Translations under genes and position numbers: made by a program
Notes under the pieces: generated by a model
The model's input: only the letters and a program-made list of their open reading frames with translations
Database searches by the model: none
Told to the model about the DNA's origin: nothing
Assembly: GCF_000473265.1 (NCBI RefSeq)
Contig: NZ_KI421511.1
Coordinates: 4,253,560 to 4,317,559, forward strand
DNA length: 64,000 nt
Origin: Amycolatopsis thermoflava N1165
GTDB taxonomy: Bacteria > Actinomycetota > Actinomycetes > Mycobacteriales > Pseudonocardiaceae
Direction of reading: 5' to 3'
In this document: in pieces, positions 9,730 through 17,943 of the stretch
Layout of the letters: each line of letters starts with the position of its first letter
How positions within the stretch are numbered: the first letter of the stretch is position 1

Positions 9730-10179
9730 GTGGACGACGTGCGAGAACTGGCCGAGAAGCTGATGACCACCACGGCCGCGCTGCGGCGGGTCGTCCGCAG
9801 GCGCGTGCGGGACACGCTGCCGCACGCGCCCCTGCGCCCGGCGCAGGCCGAGCTGCTCCGCGTGGTCGACGAACACCCCGGGATCGGCGTCGCCGCTGCT
9901 GCTCGCGCCCTGCACCTGGCCGGGAACTCGGTGAGCACGCTCGTCAACCAGCTCGTCGACGCCGGGCTGCTGGACCGCCACGTCGACCCGGACGACCGGC
10001 GGGCCGCGCGACTCGAACTCACCGGCGCGGCGCGGGCCCGGCTGGACAACTGGCGCCGCACCCGCACCGCCTTCGTGGCCGAGGCGATCGCGACCCTGCC
10101 TGCCGGGGACCGCGACGCGATCCAAGCCGCTCTGCCCGCTCTCGGCCGGCTGGTCGCCGCGATCCAGGAGGAGAGATGA
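9730..10179 (+). CDS. MarR family transcriptional regulator
   Basis: A 149-residue winged-helix regulator. The DNA-binding core is AAAARALHLAGNSVSTLVNQ, followed by the wing LLDRHVDPDDRRAARLEL, the MarR hallmark. It is the first gene of a three-gene operon: its TGA overlaps the ATG of the ABC ATPase. It likely represses the operon through the inverted repeats at its own start and is released by a drug or phenolic ligand. Confidence 0.9.
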   Translation: MDDVRELAEKLMTTTAALRRVVRRRVRDTLPHAPLRPAQAELLRVVDEHPGIGVAAAARALHLAGNSVSTLVNQLVDAGLLDRHVDPDDRRAARLELTGAARARLDNWRRTRTAFVAEAIATLPAGDRDAIQAALPALGRLVAAIQEER

Positions 10180-10982
10180 CCACACCCGCGGTGCGCTGCG
10201 CCGGGCTCCGGCACGCCTTCGGCGACACGGTCGCCGTCGACGGCGTCGACCTGGAGATCCCGGCGGGCCAGGTCTTCGGACTGCTCGGCCCCAACGGTGC
10301 GGGCAAGACCACCACCATCCGCATGATCACCACGCTGCTGCCCGCGAAAGCCGGCGCGATCGAGGTGTTCGGACTCGACGCAGCACGCCGCAAGATGCGC
10401 GTGCGGCGGCTCATCGGCTATGTGCCGCAACAACTTTCCGCCGACGGCGCGCTCAGCGGACGGGAGAACGTCGCGTTGTTCGCCCGCCTCTTCGACGTCC
10501 CGCGCCGCGAGCGGGCCGAGCAGGTCGACAACGCCCTGGGCGCCGTCGGCCTGCTCAGCGACGCCGACCGCCCGGCCTCGACCTACTCCGGCGGCATGAT
10601 CCGCCGCCTCGAACTCGCGCAGGCGCTGGTCAGCGCGCCCCGGCTGCTGATACTCGACGAGCCGACCATCGGGCTCGACCCGGTGGCCCGCTCCAGCGTC
10701 TGGGAACGCATCCAACAGGTCCGCGCCGACACCGGCATGACAGTGCTCGTGACCACGCACTACATGGACGAGGCCGAGCAGCACTGCGAACGGGTCGCGC
10801 TCATGCACCGCGGCCGGATCCGGGCCATGGGCAGCCCCGCGGAACTGCGGGCCGAACTCGGTCCACAGTCCACTTTGGACGACGTCTTCCGCGCGGTCAC
10901 CGGGGACGCCTTCGACGACGCAGACAAGGGAGGGATCCGGGATGTCCGTGCCGCTCGCCGCACCGCCCGCCGCCTCGGCTGA
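10176..10982 (+). CDS. ABC transporter ATP-binding protein (DrrA type)
   Basis: ATPase subunit of an ABC-2 exporter, 268 residues. Walker A GPNGAGKTT at about residue 38, Q-loop VPQQ, signature YSGGMIRRLELAQAL, Walker B LLILDEPTIGLDP and switch histidine TTHYMDEAEQH are all intact. ATG at 10176 overlaps the marR stop (ATGA). The C-terminal tail overlaps the permease gene by 41 bases in another frame. DrrA-like ATPases power export of drugs, antibiotics or lipids; the cargo cannot be told here. Confidence 0.93.
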   Translation: MTTPAVRCAGLRHAFGDTVAVDGVDLEIPAGQVFGLLGPNGAGKTTTIRMITTLLPAKAGAIEVFGLDAARRKMRVRRLIGYVPQQLSADGALSGRENVALFARLFDVPRRERAEQVDNALGAVGLLSDADRPASTYSGGMIRRLELAQALVSAPRLLILDEPTIGLDPVARSSVWERIQQVRADTGMTVLVTTHYMDEAEQHCERVALMHRGRIRAMGSPAELRAELGPQSTLDDVFRAVTGDAFDDADKGGIRDVRAARRTARRLG

Positions 10983-11754
10983 CCCCGGCGCGGTCCGCCG
11001 CCTGCTGTCCAGGGTGGGCACGATGTGCCTGGTCGAACTGCAGAAGCTGCGCCGCGACCGCGCGGAACTCCTCACCCGCGCGATCCAGCCCGCACTGTGG
11101 CTGCTGATCTTCGGCGAGACCTTCACCCGCCTGCGCGCGATCCCCACCGGGAGCACGCCCTACCTGGACTTCCTCGCGCCGGGGATCCTCGCGCAGTCCG
11201 CGTTGTTCATCGCGATCTTCTACGGCATCCAGATCATCTGGGAACGGGACGCCGGTGTGCTGGGCAAGCTGCTCGTCACGCCGACCCCGCGCGCGGCGCT
11301 GGTCACCGGCAAGGCCTTCGCGGCCGGGGTGCGGGCACTCGCGCAGGCCGTGATCGTGCTGGTCCTCGCCGCGCTCCTGGGCGTCGGACTGACCGCGAAC
11401 CCGCTGAAGCTGGCCGGCGCGGCGCTCGCCGTGGTGCTCGGATCGGCGTTCTTCTGTTGTCTGTCGATCGTGATCGCCGGGCTCGTGCTGTCCCGCGAAC
11501 GGCTGATGGGGATCGGGCAGGCGATCACGATGCCGTTGTTCTTCGGGTCGAACGCGCTCTACCCGGTGGATTTGATGCCCGGTTGGCTGCGCGTGCTCAG
11601 CCACGTCAACCCGCTCAGTTACGAAGTGGACGCCCTGCGGGGGCTGCTGATCGGCACCGCGAACCACGTATGGGTGGATTTCGGGGTGCTCGCCGGCTCC
11701 GCCGCCGTCGCCATCGCCGTCGCATCCGCCCTGCTCGGGCGGCTCGTGCGGTGA
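10942..11754 (+). CDS. ABC-2 type permease (DrrB type)
   Basis: Membrane partner of the preceding ATPase, 270 residues with six predicted membrane segments. These include LWLLIFGETF, ILAQSALFIAIFYGIQIIW, AQAVIVLVLAALLGVGL, a CCLSIVIAGLVL stretch and the last helix AVAIAVASALLG. The conserved ABC-2 region between helices five and six is seen in FGSNALYPVDLMPGWLR followed by NPLSYEVDALR. The cargo is probably a hydrophobic small molecule, judged only from the MarR-ABC arrangement. Confidence 0.91.
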   Translation: MSVPLAAPPAASADPGAVRRLLSRVGTMCLVELQKLRRDRAELLTRAIQPALWLLIFGETFTRLRAIPTGSTPYLDFLAPGILAQSALFIAIFYGIQIIWERDAGVLGKLLVTPTPRAALVTGKAFAAGVRALAQAVIVLVLAALLGVGLTANPLKLAGAALAVVLGSAFFCCLSIVIAGLVLSRERLMGIGQAITMPLFFGSNALYPVDLMPGWLRVLSHVNPLSYEVDALRGLLIGTANHVWVDFGVLAGSAAVAIAVASALLGRLVR

Positions 11755-11820
11755 GTTTGCCCGATTCGGCCCCCGGGTAACCCGATGGGCACACATCATC
11801 GAATAGAGGGGACAGGCGAC

Positions 11821-12447
11821 ATGTCTTTCCCGGAAGATGCCCGCGTCCGGAAATCCGGAATGCAACCCGTCCAGGTGCTCGCCGCGCTGATCGGCCTGCT
11901 CTTCCTCGTGCTCGGCATCGCCGGGTTCCTGCGGACCGGCTTCAGCGGCTTCACCAGCAACGAGCACCAGACGATCGTGGGCTTCATGATCAACCCGCTG
12001 CACAATCTCGTGCACACGGTCATCGGCGTGCTCGGCCTGCTGTGCGCGGCGGCCTCGCCGTCTGCGCGGCTGTTCGGCTGGATCCTGTTCATCGGGTACG
12101 GCCTGGCGTCGGTCTGGGGCCTGATGATCACCGGCGTCATCTCGTCGAATCCGGTGTCCGGTCTGGGCAACCCGCTCAACCTGGACGCCGCCGACAACTG
12201 GCTGCACGTGCTGGCCGCCCTGCTGGGCCTGGTCATGGCGATCATGCCGGCGCGCAAGCGGGTGCACGTCGACGACAGCGAGGTGGACACCGCAGCGATG
12301 CGGCTGCCGATCACCGACGAGAACGTGCCGGGCAACGCGGACGTCCCGACCCGGCCGGTGCCGCAGCAGACCGCGGCGGAACCGCGGACCGGCCACCACC
12401 GCCCGTCGCGCTGGCGGATGCACCGGTCGGGCCGCACCGCGCACTGA
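11821..12447 (+). CDS. DUF4383 membrane protein
   Basis: A 208-residue protein with four membrane helices between residues about 20 and 140: VLAALIGLLFLVLGIAGFL, the HNLVHTVIGVLGLLC helix, FGWILFIGYGLASVWGL and the LHVLAALLGLVMAI helix. The GFMINPLHNLVH and DAADNWLHV motifs are typical of DUF4383. A 65-residue charged cytoplasmic tail follows. ATG at 11821 has AGAGGGGA upstream. The function of this actinobacterial family is not known. Confidence 0.85.
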   Translation: MSFPEDARVRKSGMQPVQVLAALIGLLFLVLGIAGFLRTGFSGFTSNEHQTIVGFMINPLHNLVHTVIGVLGLLCAAASPSARLFGWILFIGYGLASVWGLMITGVISSNPVSGLGNPLNLDAADNWLHVLAALLGLVMAIMPARKRVHVDDSEVDTAAMRLPITDENVPGNADVPTRPVPQQTAAEPRTGHHRPSRWRMHRSGRTAH

Positions 12448-12468
12448 CCGTCGGGCAGACTGCCCCGC

Positions 12469-13209
12469 GTGAGCGGAACGGTGCTGGTGCTCGGCGGGCG
12501 CAGTGAGATCGGGCTCGCCGTCGCACGGAAACTCGTGGACGGCGGGCGGAAGTTCGTGCTGGCGGCCCGGCGCAGCGGCGACCTCGACTCCGAGGAAGCG
12601 TCGCTGCGCCGGGCCGGCGCTTCGGAAGTGGTCCGCGTCGAGTTCGACGCGGACGACGTGGCCAGGCACCGCGAGGTGCTCGACGGGATCGTCGCCGAGC
12701 ACGGTCCACTCGAGACGGTCGTGGTGTCGTTCGGGATCCTGGGCGACCAGGAGCGGGCCGAACGAGACGCGGCGCACGCGATGGCCGTGATCCACACGGA
12801 CTACGTCGCGCACGTGAGCATCCTGACCGAGCTGGCGAACCTGCTGCGCGCGCAGGGCAGCGGGCAGCTCGTGGTGTTCTCCTCGGTCGCCGGGGTGCGG
12901 GTGCGGCGAGCGAACTACGTGTACGGCTCGGCGAAGGCCGGGCTGGACGGGTTCGCGAGCGGCCTCGCCGACGCCCTGCACGGCAGCGGGGTGCGCCTGC
13001 TGCTGGTGCGCCCGGGTTTCGTCATCGGCCGCATGACCGAGGGCATGTCGCCCGCCCCGTTCTCCAGCACGCCGGAACAGGTCGCGACGGCGACGGTCCG
13101 GGCGCTGCGGCGGGGACGTGGCGAGGTGTGGGTGCCGCCGGTGCTGCGGCCGGTGTTCTTCCTGATGCGACTGCTGCCGCGCGCGATCTGGCGGCGGATG
13201 CCCCGCTGA
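12469..13209 (+). CDS. DprE2-like short-chain dehydrogenase
   Basis: A 246-residue SDR with the cofactor loop LGGRSEIG (residues 6-13), catalytic serine in VVFSSVAG and the YGSAK active site. The region VRRANYVYGSAKAGLDGF is nearly the one in mycobacterial DprE2, the second half of the decaprenyl-phosphoryl-ribose epimerase that makes arabinose for cell-wall arabinan. The C-terminus (LRPVFFLMRLLPRAIWRRMP) also resembles DprE2. No dprE1 lies next to it, so assignment to that exact step is inference; a paralogue acting on another lipid-linked sugar is possible. Confidence 0.8.
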   Translation: MSGTVLVLGGRSEIGLAVARKLVDGGRKFVLAARRSGDLDSEEASLRRAGASEVVRVEFDADDVARHREVLDGIVAEHGPLETVVVSFGILGDQERAERDAAHAMAVIHTDYVAHVSILTELANLLRAQGSGQLVVFSSVAGVRVRRANYVYGSAKAGLDGFASGLADALHGSGVRLLLVRPGFVIGRMTEGMSPAPFSSTPEQVATATVRALRRGRGEVWVPPVLRPVFFLMRLLPRAIWRRMPR

Positions 13210-13215
13210 ACAGAC

Positions 13216-13246
13216 CGAAGGCCACTCCCGCCGGGAGTGGCCTTCG
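13216..13246. terminator. Bidirectional terminator hairpin
   Basis: Perfect 14-bp stem CGAAGGCCACTCCC/GGGAGTGGCCTTCG with a 3-base loop, 6 bases after the SDR stop and 16 bases before the stop of the convergent envelope gene. It can serve both. Confidence 0.88.
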
Positions 13247-13262
13247 CCGCGTCAGGGAGCGG

Positions 13263-14057
13263 TCAGCCGCCGAGGAGACCGCCGACCAGGCCGCCCACGG
13301 TGTCCAGCAGGCCGCCGTTCTTCTTGGTGGTCGGCTGAGTCGTGCCGGGCGAGCTGCTGGGCTGCTCCGAGGTCGGCTCGGTCGTGGTCTCCGGCGACGT
13401 GGTCGCCTCCGGGGACGTGGTCTGGGCGCTGCCGGAGCCGGTCGTCGTGCTCACGGCGGGCGCCGGGGCCGCCTGCGAGGTGGTCGGCGCCGCGGTCGTG
13501 CCACCGGCCGTCGACTGGCTGGTGCGCGCCTGGCTGCTCGCGCTGCTGGTCCCGTTCTTCGCGGCCGGCGTCTGGGACTGCGACGACGCGCTGCCCGACG
13601 GCGGCAGCTCGGCGCTGGTCGAGGTCGGGGTGCTGCTGGCGAGCAGTTGCTGCTGCGGAGCGGCGATCGTGCTGGTCGGCGTGTGGCCGGTGCTCGTGTC
13701 CGGGCCGCCACCCGCGCCGCCCGGCGCGGCGGCGTCGTGCAGCTGCCCGGTGGTCAGGGTGCTGACCGCGACCCCGGCCAGCGCCGCCACACCGGCGGCG
13801 AGGGCGCCGATGCGGCCCGCCTTGCGCTTGTCCCACCGGCTGCCCGGCTCGCTCTCGCGGCGCAGGATGCTGGCCGCCGGGATGCGCACGGTGGGCGCGT
13901 CGGCCATCTCCGGGGTGATGCCGGAGTCGTCGACGGGCTCCTTCGGCAGCTTGATCGCGGTGAACTCCTGCGTGACGCCTTCCCTGCGCAGCAACTCCGC
14001 GACGCTGATCCGCCGCGTCGTGGCACTCGGTCGAGTGTCTTTGTCGTCGCTCGTCAC
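13263..14057 (-). CDS. Single-pass membrane protein with long Ser/Thr/Pro-rich exterior
   Basis: A 264-residue protein. The N-terminus contains RRISVAELLRREG, a short helix often found at the start of actinobacterial envelope-anchored proteins. A basic stretch WDKRKAGRIG then precedes one membrane helix (ALAAGVAALAGVAVSTL). The rest is low-complexity Ser/Thr/Ala/Gln/Pro, probably glycosylated and wall-spanning, ending in the Gly/Leu-rich LLDTVGGLVGGLLGG. GTG at 14057 is chosen for the GGAGAGG 6 bases upstream. No catalytic domain is seen, so its role is unknown. Confidence 0.75.
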   Translation of the reverse strand: MTSDDKDTRPSATTRRISVAELLRREGVTQEFTAIKLPKEPVDDSGITPEMADAPTVRIPAASILRRESEPGSRWDKRKAGRIGALAAGVAALAGVAVSTLTTGQLHDAAAPGGAGGGPDTSTGHTPTSTIAAPQQQLLASSTPTSTSAELPPSGSASSQSQTPAAKNGTSSASSQARTSQSTAGGTTAAPTTSQAAPAPAVSTTTGSGSAQTTSPEATTSPETTTEPTSEQPSSSPGTTQPTTKKNGGLLDTVGGLVGGLLGG

Positions 14058-14127
14058 GCTGAACCTCTCCAAATCCGCTTACTGCCCGCGACATGATTAC
14101 TGTTGTTATCAGTTCGTTGCTTCAGGT

Positions 14128-14143
14128 CGTGATCGAGGTCACA
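14128..14143. promoter_or_regulatory. CRP/GlxR-like site
   Basis: CGTGA-TCGAGG-TCACA differs from the cAMP-receptor consensus TGTGA-N6-TCACA by one base. It lies in the 180-base AT-richer gap between two divergent envelope-protein genes and could control either. One site with one mismatch is suggestive, not proof. Confidence 0.5.
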
Positions 14144-14237
14144 GCCATTAGGCCAAATGTCGTACACACCGTGACGAGTCGATGGCTGAGGCGACCCGAT
14201 ACTGTGAGCCGCATCGCGCAGTTCCGGAGGTGACAGC

Positions 14238-14420
14238 GTGGCGGGCCGCAACCCCTTGTCGTGGGTGAGCAGCGTGGCGGACTGGTTCGAGCAACGTGGC
14301 GTGTACGTGCCGGGCGAGGACAACCACACGGTCGACCCCTGGCGCGACTTCGGCTGGCTGATCGTCGCCTGGCTGGTCGGTTGCGGGACGTTCATCCTCT
14401 TCCTCGCGATGGCCGTGTGA
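14238..14420 (+). CDS. Small single-helix membrane protein
   Basis: A 60-residue protein. The N-terminal 38 residues are soluble (NPLSWVSSVADWFEQRGVYV) and the C-terminus is one membrane helix (FGWLIVAWLVGCGTFILFLA). GGAGGTGA 5 bases before the GTG is a near-ideal ribosome binding site, which supports expression. I do not recognise a family. The upstream CRP-like site may regulate it. Confidence 0.72.
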   Translation: MAGRNPLSWVSSVADWFEQRGVYVPGEDNHTVDPWRDFGWLIVAWLVGCGTFILFLAMAV

Positions 14421-14620
14421 CCCGGCCGGGGTGAGCGCGATCACGGCTGGTGGCCCGCCGATCACGGATCGGCCACAGCCCGACACCAGGTCCGCGTCAA
14501 CCCCGCGCCGTGACTCGCACCCGCCCGCGACTAGGGACAGAGTGGAGCGCGCCCGGCGGAAATACCTACCCCGAACGGACCAGCCGGCCGGGCAGCCGAA
14601 GATGTGAGGAAGTGGCCCCT

Positions 14621-15148
14621 GTGCGCACCCCGAGGCACGCGATGGCCGCTCTCGTCCTGGTGGCGGTGACCGCTTGCGGTGCGCCGGCGCAGGTCGAGGG
14701 CGGGTCGACGAGCACCGGCGGTGACGTCGCGATCCAGCAGGCGGTCCCCGCGCTGCACACGCTGGACTTCGGTGGCCAGTACCGGTTCGACGACGGGGTC
14801 GCGGTGTCGGTGTCCGCGCCGAAACCGTTCAAGCCCAGCAACAGCGCGTATCCGCGCAGCGACCGGGCGGTGGCGTTCGAGATCATCATCCGCAACGACG
14901 GCGACCAGCCGTACCGGCTGTCCGGGCTGAGCGTGTCGGCGACCGTCGGGGACGTCGCGTCGAAGCAGGTCGTGGACTCCACCCAGGGCTACAGCGGCAT
15001 CGTCGACGCCGGCAAGGACGTGCAGCCCGGGCGCGACGTGCGCGTGAACCTGGCCTTCACCGCGCCACCGGAGCCGGCCGAGATGCGGCTGACGCTGCGC
15101 CCGACGGCGACCAGCCCGGTCATCGCCGTGTACTGCGGTCCGGCCTGA
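14621..15148 (+). CDS. Lipoprotein with Ig-like (DUF4352-type) domain
   Basis: A secreted lipoprotein of about 175 residues. The N-terminal signal MRTPRHAMAALVLVAVTAC ends in the lipobox VTAC. The mature part reads like a DUF4352/telomere-repeat-factor-type beta sandwich (AVSVSAPKPFKPSNSAYP, AVAFEIIIRNDGDQPYRLSG, then GRDVRVNLAFTAPPEP). GTG at 14621 has GAGGA 10 bases upstream; a GTG at 14612 is also possible but too close to it. Probably a surface-exposed binding protein; ligand unknown. Confidence 0.77.
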   Translation: MRTPRHAMAALVLVAVTACGAPAQVEGGSTSTGGDVAIQQAVPALHTLDFGGQYRFDDGVAVSVSAPKPFKPSNSAYPRSDRAVAFEIIIRNDGDQPYRLSGLSVSATVGDVASKQVVDSTQGYSGIVDAGKDVQPGRDVRVNLAFTAPPEPAEMRLTLRPTATSPVIAVYCGPA

Positions 15149-15172
15149 CCGCCGCCCGGATACGCTCGGGGC

Positions 15173-15652
15173 ATGACTGACCCGCAGCGGCTCACCGCCG
15201 GTGACAAGGCCCCCGACTTCACCCTTCCCGACAGCACGGGCAAGCAGGTCTCGCTGTCGGACTTCCGGGGCAGGCACGTCGTCGTCTACTTCTACCCGGC
15301 CGCGGGCACGCCGGGGTGCACCAAGCAGGCCTGCGACTTCCGGGACAACCTCGGTGACCTCGACGGCGCCGGGTACCAGGTGCTCGGCATCTCGCCGGAC
15401 AAGCCGGAGAAGCTCGCGAAGTTCGCCGAAGCGGAGCAGCTGACGTTCCCGCTGCTGTCCGATCCGGACAAGACGGTGCTCACGGAGTGGGGCGCGTTCG
15501 GCGAGAAGAAGAACTACGGGCGCATCGTGCAGGGCGTGATCCGGTCGACGTTCGTGATCGACCCCGAGGGCACGATCGTGAAGGCGATGTACAACGTCCG
15601 GGCGACCGGCCACGTGGCCAAGCTGCTGAAGGACCTCAAGATCTCCGCCTGA
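15173..15652 (+). CDS. bcp: Thioredoxin-dependent thiol peroxidase (peroxiredoxin Q)
   Basis: Reduces hydrogen peroxide and organic peroxides with thioredoxin. The 159-residue protein has the peroxidatic cysteine in [20 protein letters not shown] (about residue 45) and the resolving cysteine five residues later, the atypical 2-Cys arrangement of Bcp. Length and start are standard. It stands alone and ends in a strong terminator. Confidence 0.95.
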   Translation: MTDPQRLTAGDKAPDFTLPDSTGKQVSLSDFRGRHVVVYFYPAAGTPGCTKQACDFRDNLGDLDGAGYQVLGISPDKPEKLAKFAEAEQLTFPLLSDPDKTVLTEWGAFGEKKNYGRIVQGVIRSTFVIDPEGTIVKAMYNVRATGHVAKLLKDLKISA

Positions 15653-15658
15653 CCCCGC

Positions 15659-15692
15659 TTCCGGCGTGGGCGCAGTGCCGCCCGCGCCGGAA
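15659..15692. terminator. Bidirectional terminator hairpin
   Basis: 14-bp stem TTCCGGCGTGGGCG/CGCCCGCGCCGGAA with one G-T wobble and a 6-base loop, between the convergent stops of bcp and the GntR gene. Confidence 0.85.
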
Positions 15693-15698
15693 CCGCGC

Positions 15699-16409
15699 TC
15701 ACATCACCCGGCGGTAGGCCTCCACCAGCTGCTCCTCGGCGTCGTCGAGGTACGCGGCCAGCTGGCGCTCCGCCGTGAGGCCGTCGCCGGTGCGCAGCGT
15801 CTCCAGGATCTCCCGGTTGCGCTCCAGGTACGGCTCGTGGAACGGCTGCGGGTCGGCCATCACGTGGAACACCAGCCGCAGCTCGGCGAGCAGCCCGCGG
15901 ACCAGCTCGTCGACCCGTGGGCTGCCGGCGAGCGTGATCAGCGCCTGGTGGAAGTGGATGTTCGCGGTGCCCAGCTCGCGCCAGGCCTGACGCTTCTTCG
16001 CGTCCTCCCCGTCGGCGACCGCGGCCTCGACGGCCTGCAGCTTGTCGCCCGGCGGGCTGGTGATCTCCCGCAGCACGGCGCACTGCACGAGCTTGCGCAC
16101 CTTGTACAGGTCGATGACGTCCTCGACCGACAGGCGCCGCACGAAGACGCCCCGGTTCAGCTCGTGCACCAGCAGCTTCTCGTGGGTGAGCAGCCGGAAC
16201 GCCTCCCGCAGGGTGTTCCGGGAGACGCCGAGCGCCCCGCCGATCGCCTCCTCGGAGAGCCGGCTGCCGGGCTCGAAGAAGCCCTCGGTGATGCGCCCCC
16301 GCAGGATGTCCGCCAGCCGTTCGGCCGTGCTGGTGCGGCCCAGCAACAGGCGGTCGGCTTCGAGCCCGGTGCTGAGGATCGAGCCCATGGACTCGGCGTC
16401 GGTGGTCAC
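15699..16409 (-). CDS. GntR/FadR-family (FCD) regulator of the oxoprolinase unit
   Basis: A 236-residue regulator. The winged helix at residues 20-90 includes LADILRGRITEGFFEPGSRL and GGALGVSRNTLREAFRLL. The all-helical FCD ligand domain follows, with metal-binding residues likely in ANIHFHQALI and the later VFHVMADP. GTG at 16409 is chosen for the GGAGG 7 bases upstream. It diverges from the transporter-pxpABC operon and almost certainly regulates it through the TNGTNNNACNA site in the gap. The ligand may be 5-oxoproline or a related acid; this is inferred from context. Confidence 0.9.
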   Translation of the reverse strand: MTTDAESMGSILSTGLEADRLLLGRTSTAERLADILRGRITEGFFEPGSRLSEEAIGGALGVSRNTLREAFRLLTHEKLLVHELNRGVFVRRLSVEDVIDLYKVRKLVQCAVLREITSPPGDKLQAVEAAVADGEDAKKRQAWRELGTANIHFHQALITLAGSPRVDELVRGLLAELRLVFHVMADPQPFHEPYLERNREILETLRTGDGLTAERQLAAYLDDAEEQLVEAYRRVM

Positions 16410-16489
16410 GCTGGGCCTCCGGTTTTTCAGGGGTCGGACCGTGTAACGGAAACTTAACCAGTCCATCGAAGGACGGTCCAACCTGCGAC

Positions 16490-16527
16490 TTGTTCTACGA
16501 AAAGTCTATCCAGACGCTTCGAAGCGG
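16490..16527. promoter_or_regulatory. FadR-subfamily GntR operator and adjacent palindrome
   Basis: TTGTTCTACGA at 16490-16500 fits the FadR-subfamily consensus TNGTNNNACNA at every fixed position. A perfect 12-bp palindrome CGCTTCGAAGCG follows at 16516-16527. Both lie in the 208-base gap between the GntR gene and the transporter gene. Confidence 0.72.
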
Positions 16528-16617
16528 TGTCGATGTTCCTCGAAAGTATTGACGGATCGTTCAACAATCCCTAACTTCATGACCTACCTCACTCCCCTTC
16601 GATGGATGGACACCGTG

Positions 16618-17943
16618 ATGACCGCTTCGACTGAGCCCACGGACAAGCGCTCACTGCGCCGCGCGTTCGTGGCTAGCCTGTCCGGCACCACTCTGGAGTA
16701 CTACGACTTCGCGGCCTACTCCGTGGCGGCCGCGACGCTGTTCGGCAAGCTGTTCTTCCCCTCGGGTGACAGCCTCGCCGGCACCATGGCGGCCTTCTCG
16801 ACGTACGCCGTCGGTTACCTCGCCCGCCCGCTCGGTGGGTTCATCTTCGGCCGCCTCGGCGACAAGCTGGGCCGCAAGCAGGTCCTGGTGTTCACCCTCC
16901 TGCTGACCGGTATCGCCACCTTCCTCATCGGCGTCCTGCCCACCCACGCCGCGATCGGCGGCTGGGCCGCCGTGCTGCTCGTGGCGCTGCGGTTCGCGCA
17001 GGGTGTCGGTGTCGGTGGTGAATGGGGCGGCGCGGTACTGCTGTCCAGTGAGTTCGGCGATCCCAAGAAGCGCGGTTTCTGGGCCTCGGCAGCCCAGATC
17101 GGCCCGCCCGCGGGCAACCTGCTGGCCAACGGTGTGATCGCGCTGCTGGCCGCGGTGATGACCACCGCCGCGTTCGAGTCCTGGGGCTGGCGCATCGCGT
17201 TCCTGCTGTCCGGTGTCCTGGTGCTGTTCGGTCTGTGGCTGCGGATGAAGCTGGAGGAGACCCCGGTCTTCAAGAAGATCGCGGAGAGCGGCGAGAAGCC
17301 GAAGGCCCCGCTGAAGGAGGTCTTCACCCAGGAGCCGCGTGCCCTGATCGCCGGCATCCTGATCCGCATCTGCCCGGACGTCCTGTACTCGCTGTTCACG
17401 GTCTTCGTCCTCACCTACATGACCAGCGAGCTGGGCATGAGCCGCAGCCAGGGCCTGACCGCGGTCATGATCGGTTCGGCGTTCCAGCTGTTCCTGATGC
17501 CGGCCGCCGGTGCGCTCTCCGACCGCGTCAGCCGTCGCAAGCTCTACGCGATCGGCACCATCGCCGCCGGTGTCTGGCCGTTCCTGTTCTTCCCGCTGGC
17601 CGGCACCAAGTCCTACCTGGCGATCGCGGTCGGCATGGTCGTCGCGCTGGCGATCCACGCTCTGCTCTACGGCCCGCAGGCCGCGATGATCACCGAGCAG
17701 TTCTCCGAGCGCCTGCGTTACACGGGTAGCTCGCTGGCCTACACCCTCGCCGGTGTCGTCGGTGGCGCTGTCGCTCCGCTGATCTTCACCGCCCTGCTCG
17801 ACGCGTACGACTCCTGGTTCGCCGTGGCGCTCTACGTCCTGGTGACCGCGATCGTCACCGGCATCGGTGTCGCCCTGAGCCGCCGGGCGCGCGAGGAGGA
17901 GCCGGTCGTCACCTCGGCCGACACGGTGGAAGTCGCACGATGA
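16618..17943 (+). CDS. MHS-family metabolite:proton symporter
   Basis: A 441-residue major-facilitator transporter of the metabolite:H+ symporter (ShiA/ProP-like) branch. The family opening ASLSGTTLEYYDFAAYS is at about residue 20, followed by the loop motif GRLGDKLGRKQVL and GVGVGGEWGGAVLLSSE; twelve membrane helices are expected. ATG at 16618 follows a GGATGGA element; two upstream ATGs are also in frame. Its stop overlaps the start of pxpA (ATGA), so it most likely imports 5-oxoproline or a close analogue. Confidence 0.9.
   Translation: MTASTEPTDKRSLRRAFVASLSGTTLEYYDFAAYSVAAATLFGKLFFPSGDSLAGTMAAFSTYAVGYLARPLGGFIFGRLGDKLGRKQVLVFTLLLTGIATFLIGVLPTHAAIGGWAAVLLVALRFAQGVGVGGEWGGAVLLSSEFGDPKKRGFWASAAQIGPPAGNLLANGVIALLAAVMTTAAFESWGWRIAFLLSGVLVLFGLWLRMKLEETPVFKKIAESGEKPKAPLKEVFTQEPRALIAGILIRICPDVLYSLFTVFVLTYMTSELGMSRSQGLTAVMIGSAFQLFLMPAAGALSDRVSRRKLYAIGTIAAGVWPFLFFPLAGTKSYLAIAVGMVVALAIHALLYGPQAAMITEQFSERLRYTGSSLAYTLAGVVGGAVAPLIFTALLDAYDSWFAVALYVLVTAIVTGIGVALSRRAREEEPVVTSADTVEVAR

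Noticed and set aside
13342-14151. Plus-strand membrane-like frame opposite the Ser/Thr-rich protein
   Set aside because: Antisense of Ser/Thr/Ala codons gives artificial Val/Cys/Gly runs; the minus-strand gene has an RBS, membrane anchor and terminator context.
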